64,000 nt of DNA, from NCBI RefSeq assembly GCF_002201475.1, contig NZ_CP021422.1:3100001-3164000 (forward strand), given 5' to 3'. The DNA is from Acutalibacter muris. GTDB lineage: Bacteria > Bacillota > Clostridia > Oscillospirales > Acutalibacteraceae. How positions within the stretch are numbered: position 1 is the first letter of the stretch; each line of letters begins with the position of its first letter. Below, in pieces: positions 59,526 through 64,000 of the stretch. A model generated the notes under the pieces. The model did no database searches. It was given only the letters and a program-made list of their open reading frames with translations, and was not told the DNA's origin. The position numbers were made by a program, and so were the translations under genes.

Positions 59526-60980
59526 TTATACGTTGTTTTCGTCTACCAGCTCTAGGGCACCTGCTTTCCCGGCAAACACCTGGTAGCTCTTTTTGGCAAA
59601 ATCCACCCGCAGCTCAGCGGCCTCCTCCCCCTTTTGGCGGCGGATATGCAGCTGATTTTCACCGCAAGGCAGCAACTCGAAAGAGCCGTCAAAGGCCGGG
59701 CAGGTGTTGCGGAACTTCATCAGCTCCAGCAGCTTCTTCACCACCGGGCGCTGGACTTCCTGCCGAACCTCCTCCTCTGTATAATAGTGGCGGTTGATAT
59801 TGCGGCCCTCCTTGGTTTTTTCCAGCAGCTCAATGTCGTTCTTGCCTGCCAGCATACCCACATAATACACCTGAGGAATCCCAGGCGCAAAGAACTGTAC
59901 GGTCCTGGCCACCAAATATGCCGCGTCGTCGTCGCCCAAAGCAGAGTAATAGGTGCAGTTCACCTGATAGATGTCCAAATTGTTATATTTCGCGGTGTTA
60001 TATACTTTTTTTACGTTGGCTCCGAATTGGAAGATATCCTCTTTCGTACGCTCGATCTCCTCGTCAGGCAGCAGGTCTTTTACGTCCACCACGCCAATGC
60101 CGTCGTGGGTATCCAGGGTGGTGAACTGCTTTCTGGGGCAGATCTCCAGCCAATGCTTCAGATATTGAGAGTTCCCATAGTATAAGGCGTTCAGCAGCAG
60201 CATGGGCAGGGCAAAGTCGTACACATAATAATCCTTTTCCGCAATCTTCATCTGCATGGAATAGTGCTCGTGGATCTCCGGCAAAATGGTGACCCCAAAC
60301 GGCTTCATAATTCCGGCGGTCTCCTCTAGCAGCTCCCATACCTCCGGCTCCACGAAGAAGCAATTAGTGTCCGCTTTCTTGGTAGCATAGGCGAAAGCGT
60401 CCAGCCGGACAATGGCAATGCCGTGGCGGGCCAAGCCCTCCAAATTCTCCCGCAAAAACTTCTTTCCTGTCTCAGAGGGACAGTTTATGTCAATCTGCTC
60501 CTCGCCAAAGGTACACCAAACCTTCTCCTGTGTACCGTCTGCAAAGCGGGCGTCCACATAGGGTGCACGGGGCTTGCGCTTATAAATCAGGTCCACCTGG
60601 TGGTCTGTCGGCTCGCCGCCCTCCCAGAAGTCCTTATAGCGGAGGAACAAATCCTTATATTCCGAGCCGTCTTTCTTTTCCAGAAAGTCCTTGTAATACT
60701 CGCTTTGAGCAGAGATATGGTTGATCATATAGTCAGCCATTAGATAGTAGTCCTTAGAGAGGGCCTCCACGTCCTCCCAACTGCCAAAGGCCGGGTCCAC
60801 CTCCCGATATGTCATGGGCGCGAACCCCCTGTCTCCAGAGGAGGGGAAGAACGGCAGCAGATGCACTCCGCCCACCGCCCCGCCGATCTGCTCCTTTAAA
60901 ATCTTGTGGAGCTGGGGGATGTCCTTGCCCATGGAGTCGCTATAGGTAATGAGCATAATTTTATTTTCTAGTTTCTTCAT
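59526..60980 (-). CDS. GH13_18 glycoside phosphorylase (sucrose-phosphorylase-like)
   Basis: 484 aa. Nucleophile Asp194 (VRLDAFAYA), acid/base Glu235 (TILPEIHEHY), and transition-state Asp293 in DTHDGIG. Spacing and total length fit sucrose phosphorylase and relatives (sucrose 6-phosphate, glucosylglycerol or glucosylglycerate phosphorylases). I start it at ATG 60980 after GAGGGAGAAAC, since upstream in-frame codons lie in the intergenic gap. The enzyme cleaves an alpha-glucoside with phosphate, giving glucose 1-phosphate. In this operon the substrate would be the sugar imported by the preceding transporter. Confidence 0.88.
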   Translation of the reverse strand: MKKLENKIMLITYSDSMGKDIPQLHKILKEQIGGAVGGVHLLPFFPSSGDRGFAPMTYREVDPAFGSWEDVEALSKDYYLMADYMINHISAQSEYYKDFLEKKDGSEYKDLFLRYKDFWEGGEPTDHQVDLIYKRKPRAPYVDARFADGTQEKVWCTFGEEQIDINCPSETGKKFLRENLEGLARHGIAIVRLDAFAYATKKADTNCFFVEPEVWELLEETAGIMKPFGVTILPEIHEHYSMQMKIAEKDYYVYDFALPMLLLNALYYGNSQYLKHWLEICPRKQFTTLDTHDGIGVVDVKDLLPDEEIERTKEDIFQFGANVKKVYNTAKYNNLDIYQVNCTYYSALGDDDAAYLVARTVQFFAPGIPQVYYVGMLAGKNDIELLEKTKEGRNINRHYYTEEEVRQEVQRPVVKKLLELMKFRNTCPAFDGSFELLPCGENQLHIRRQKGEEAAELRVDFAKKSYQVFAGKAGALELVDENNV

Positions 60981-61095
60981 GTTTCTCCCTCTTTCACGAT
61001 TACAAATACCCGGTCCGGCGAATACACCGCCAGGGACCGCTAAAGAGCATACCTCCGTGCTGTTATCCAGCAGCATAATTCCCACAGCCGCGGGA

Positions 61096-61989
61096 TCAGC
61101 CCTTAACACCGCCGATTACAATACCCTTTACAAAGGATTTCTGGATAAAGGGATACACCACCATAACAGGCAGCACCGCGATTACGGCAATGGCCATACG
61201 TACACCTACGCTGGGAATGGCACCCATCTCCAGATTCACACCCTGCAGCTGCTGGGCCGAGGACTTGAGGAACTGGATATTGTTCAGCATATTGGTAAGC
61301 ACATTCTGAATGCTATACAAGTCCGTGCGTTTTACCAGATAGTATAGGCCGTTGGTCCAGTCGTTCCAATAAGCCAGACCGGCCATGAGTCCTACCGTAC
61401 CGATAATGGGTGTGGACATGGGCAGCACTACCTCGAGGAGAGTCTTCATCTCGCTGGCGCCGTCCAGCTTGGCGGCTTCGATGATGGCATCCGGAATGTT
61501 CGTCTTAAAGTAGTTGCGCATAAGGATAACGTTAAAGGGACTCATAAGGAAAGACGGGATCAGCAGGGCGAAGATTGTGTCGCGGATATGGAAGACTTGA
61601 GAATACATGATATAGGTAGGCACCAAGCCCCCATTGAACAGCATGGTGAAGAATACCAAAAACGCAATAATATTCCTGGCAGGCAGGCCGGGCCGGGCCA
61701 GCGGGTAGGAAAGGCAGACGGTCATCATTACATTGCAGGCCGTGCCTACAAGGGTGATAAAGAACGTTATCCCATAAGCACGGAACACGGTTTGACTTGC
61801 CTTAAAAATGTACTGGTAGGACGCCAGGCTAAACTTCTGGGGGAAGAACGAATAGCCATTGGTGATCAGCGCCTGCTCGTCCGTAAAGGACGCCGTGAGC
61901 AGCAGCAAAAGTGGAATGACGCAGATCAGGGTAAGGATCGCCAAAACAATATTTGGAATCAGTTTTGCGGCCTTGCTAGAAGTAATCAT
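61096..61989 (-). CDS. Sugar ABC transporter permease, YtcP/LplC type
   Basis: 297 aa, six TM helices; EAA loop EAAKLDGASEMKTLLEVVLP near residues 168-187. Very similar in layout to the gene at 1-799 (shared FFTMLFNGGLVPTYIM-type stretch). ATG 61989 follows GGAGGAAAAATAG. 21 bp downstream of the LplB-type permease; 115 bp precede the GH13 gene. Confidence 0.93.
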   Translation of the reverse strand: MITSSKAAKLIPNIVLAILTLICVIPLLLLLTASFTDEQALITNGYSFFPQKFSLASYQYIFKASQTVFRAYGITFFITLVGTACNVMMTVCLSYPLARPGLPARNIIAFLVFFTMLFNGGLVPTYIMYSQVFHIRDTIFALLIPSFLMSPFNVILMRNYFKTNIPDAIIEAAKLDGASEMKTLLEVVLPMSTPIIGTVGLMAGLAYWNDWTNGLYYLVKRTDLYSIQNVLTNMLNNIQFLKSSAQQLQGVNLEMGAIPSVGVRMAIAVIAVLPVMVVYPFIQKSFVKGIVIGGVKG

Positions 61990-62010
61990 CTCTATTTTTC
62001 CTCCTTCCTC

Positions 62011-62955
62011 TTAGAATAGCGCGCTGTCCGGGTCTACCTTGCGGGTAACCAGGTTAGTCCCCATGACCAAAATGAAGCCCAGCAAAGACTGCAGGAAGCC
62101 CGCCGCAGAGGACCTGCCCACGTCGTTGAGCTGTAAAAGCCCCCGGTACACATATGTATCGATAGTATTCGTCACATCAAAGAGCATACCATTGTTCATG
62201 GGCACCTGGTAGAACAGGCCGAAGTCTGAATAGAACATACGGCCAATGGCCATGATGACCAGTGTGATGATAGTGGTCTTTAGGCAAGGCAGGGTCACAT
62301 ATTTAATCTGCTGCCAAGTGGAAGCCCCGTCGATCACCGCGGCCTCATAGTAGGAGCCGTCTATGCCAATGAGGGTGGCGAAGTATAGAATGGAGGAATA
62401 GCCGAAGCCTTTCCACAGATTGATAAACACCAAAATAAACGGCCAGTATCTGGGCGTAGAGTACCAGCTGATGGGCTCTATACCCAAAGGCTCCAAAATG
62501 GAGTTATTGATAAAGCCGCTGTCTGAGCTTAAAAACGCAAAGGCCAGGTAGCTCACCACAGTGATAGAGAGCAGGTAGGGGATCAAGATGCAGGTCTGGT
62601 AGAGCTTGAGCGCCTTGGTTCGGATCTGCTCCAGCAAAATGGCGATTATAATGGCGACCACATTTCCCAAAATGATAAACACCAGGTTGTAGCAGATGGT
62701 GTTGCGGAAAATAATGAACGCGTCGTCCGTTTTAAATAGGAAGGAGAAGTTGCTCAGCCCACACCAGGGGCTGTTAAATACGCCCACATTGTAATTGATC
62801 TTTTTGAAAGCGAATGTAAGGCCAATCATGGGCATGTAGTTGTTTATCACCAGATAAGCCAGCCCAGGCAGCATGAGTGCGTAAAGAGGCAGGTATTTTG
62901 CGAAAAAGCCTTGCCGTTTTGCCCTATTTTTTAAGGAGGAGGCGGGTTTTGCCAT
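62011..62955 (-). CDS. Sugar ABC transporter permease, LplB type
   Basis: 314 aa. First TM LYALMLPGLAYLVINNYMPM; EAA loop EAAVIDGASTWQQIKYVTLP near residues 206-225. Closely resembles 813-1739 (same WYxxTRYWP/DTTWWP loop region), so the two importers probably carry related substrates. ATG 62955 has AAGGAAC upstream. First permease of the third importer operon. Confidence 0.93.
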   Translation of the reverse strand: MAKPASSLKNRAKRQGFFAKYLPLYALMLPGLAYLVINNYMPMIGLTFAFKKINYNVGVFNSPWCGLSNFSFLFKTDDAFIIFRNTICYNLVFIILGNVVAIIIAILLEQIRTKALKLYQTCILIPYLLSITVVSYLAFAFLSSDSGFINNSILEPLGIEPISWYSTPRYWPFILVFINLWKGFGYSSILYFATLIGIDGSYYEAAVIDGASTWQQIKYVTLPCLKTTIITLVIMAIGRMFYSDFGLFYQVPMNNGMLFDVTNTIDTYVYRGLLQLNDVGRSSAAGFLQSLLGFILVMGTNLVTRKVDPDSALF

Positions 62956-63030
62956 TTTCTTTTCACGGTTCCTTTCTTCATCCCGGAAAAACGCTCTGAT
63001 GGGCGCAAAACCGGGCCTTATGATACGTAT

Positions 63031-63060
63031 AGGCAGATAAAGCGATGCTTATCTGCCTAT
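63031..63060 (-). terminator. Hairpin between binding-protein and permease genes
   Basis: AGGCAGATAAGC-GAT-GCTTATCTGCCT (63031-63057): a perfect 12-bp stem with a three-base loop, followed on the minus strand by ATACGTATC. It has no real T-run, so it is more likely an attenuator or mRNA-stabilising hairpin that raises binding-protein output relative to the permeases than a full terminator. Confidence 0.6.
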
Positions 63061-63108
63061 ATCGCAAGGTTCACTTTATCTCATTTTCGGCAATCCATGA
63101 AATATAAA

Positions 63109-64000
63109 TCATTTGCCCAGGAACTCGTCCAGCTGCTCCTGACGGGCGGCGATAATCTCGTCAATGCCGGCGGCTTTCAGGTCCTCCTGGAACTTCGCCA
63201 GGGTGGCGTCGAAGTCCTCCACAGAACCGGCGGCCAAGGGGTTGGCATACTGATTGACCACGTTGGTGCAAGCGGAAACCGCGTCGGAAACACCGGTCAG
63301 GTCAAACTGACAGCCAAAAGCTTTTGACTGCTTGGCGCTGGCATTGGCGTTCAGCAGCTGGTCAAAGTAGTCGGCGGGATACTCAAAGGGAATGGAGAGG
63401 GTGGAGTTCTGGTTCGCCCAGGAGTAGCCCAAGCACCAGCCTACCGTGGTGATGTCCTGACCGTCCACATAGGTGGCGGTGCCATCCTCCAGCACCTGAT
63501 AGTGCTGGCCCTCAATGCCGTTGATCAGCAGGTTCTCCACGTCGGCGTCGGTAGAAAGCAGGTACAGCAGGCCGGCGGCTTTCTCAGGATTCTTGGTGGC
63601 GGGGTTAATGCAGCCATAAGCGCCGGGTGTTACCGCGACAGTGTCCTCATAGATCTGCAGGGAAGCGCAGTCCACACCAAAGTTGCTGCTGGACCAGATG
63701 CCGTTCATCTCGGCACTGAAGTGGCCCGCGAAGCAGCCGAAGCACTTGCCGGTGGGGATGAAGTCCACGGGGGCTTCGGTGGAGTTCAGCAGGTCAGGCA
63801 TATAGATGCCCATCTCTTTCCACTTCTTGAAGTAGCTTACCAGCTCGGTGTAATACTCGCTCTCATAGTAGTTTATGACCGTCTCATCCTGGCCCATATT
63901 GCCCAGCACGCCCAGCTTGTTGCCATCGCCCAAACTGTCCACGCGGCTGTCGCCGATGTTGGGCGCGCCGTTGTTCGGCCCGATGATGGGGGTGTCGGGA
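63109..64000 (-). CDS. Sugar ABC importer binding protein (5' end beyond window)
   Basis: C-terminal 296 residues of a family 1 solute-binding protein; the frame is open to base 64000. It contains GMYDERF-unrelated but family-typical segments such as ECFAGHFSAEMNG-like CFGCFAGHFSAE, NPEKAAGLLYLLSTDADVE and the C-terminal VVNQYANPLAAGSVEDFDAT. It ends LDEFLGK, like QFNEWLEKQ of the protein at 1771-3351. The signal peptide lies outside. The 150 bp to the permease gene contain a palindromic AGATAAG...CTTATCT hairpin (63031-63054). Confidence 0.88.
   Translation of the reverse strand, partial: PDTPIIGPNNGAPNIGDSRVDSLGDGNKLGVLGNMGQDETVINYYESEYYTELVSYFKKWKEMGIYMPDLLNSTEAPVDFIPTGKCFGCFAGHFSAEMNGIWSSSNFGVDCASLQIYEDTVAVTPGAYGCINPATKNPEKAAGLLYLLSTDADVENLLINGIEGQHYQVLEDGTATYVDGQDITTVGWCLGYSWANQNSTLSIPFEYPADYFDQLLNANASAKQSKAFGCQFDLTGVSDAVSACTNVVNQYANPLAAGSVEDFDATLAKFQEDLKAAGIDEIIAARQEQLDEFLGK

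Overview
The window looks like a chromosomal segment of a gut-type Clostridia bacterium, probably Oscillospiraceae or a relative. Evidence: strong AGGAGG ribosome sites, consensus sigma-A promoters, three LplA/LplB/YtcP-type sugar ABC importers without their own ATPase, YesM and RpiR regulators, DUF6259/DUF6414/DUF6809-type proteins, and Clostridia-style mobilizable elements. No rRNA or other marker gene is present, so genus is not claimed.

Layout. 1-5238: a sugar importer operon on the minus strand (binding lipoprotein, two permeases) and a divergent YesM-type sensor kinase without a response regulator. About 5240-34030: a composite accessory island at least 28 kb long. It holds three tyrosine integrases, a relaxase/MobC/RepA mobilization unit with a membrane-protein gene nested in the relaxase gene, a type III restriction-modification operon followed by a deoxyribosyltransferase-like/DUF6414 pair, nucleotidyltransferases, a Phd-Doc pair, two inverted copies of an 874-bp IS5-family element, topB debris, an intact tRNA-Arg(CCG) within a cluster of attachment-site-like sequences, and a complete retron (PRTase-like effector, winged-helix protein, msr-msd RNA, reverse transcriptase, plus a fourth gene). 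The right border of the island lies inside the last codons of a radical SAM gene.

33996-38996: a tight four-gene operon (GH2-like glycosidase, small appendage-like protein, a 28-unit pentapeptide-repeat protein, radical SAM enzyme) that may be an undescribed peptide or protein maturation system. 39-43 kb: AEC transporter, MATE exporter, alkyltransferase-like protein and several decayed genes.

43121-56458: a divergent carbohydrate locus. The minus arm encodes two permeases, a truncated binding protein, a DUF6259 glycosidase-like protein with a neighbouring paralog remnant, a mutarotase-like protein and an FAD oxidoreductase. The plus arm encodes an arabinose/fucose-isomerase-like protein, a mannose-6-phosphate-isomerase-like fusion, a ROK kinase and an RpiR regulator. 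The two arms plausibly import, hydrolyse, isomerise and phosphorylate one sugar. 57192-64000: a third importer operon with a GH13_18 (sucrose-phosphorylase-like) enzyme, an esterase and a serine hydrolase, running off the right end.

The best candidates for undescribed biology are the radical SAM/pentapeptide operon, the four-gene retron, the deoxyribosyltransferase-like/DUF6414 pair, and the integration scheme of the island (tRNA attachment cluster, 7-nt variable block between identical flanks).
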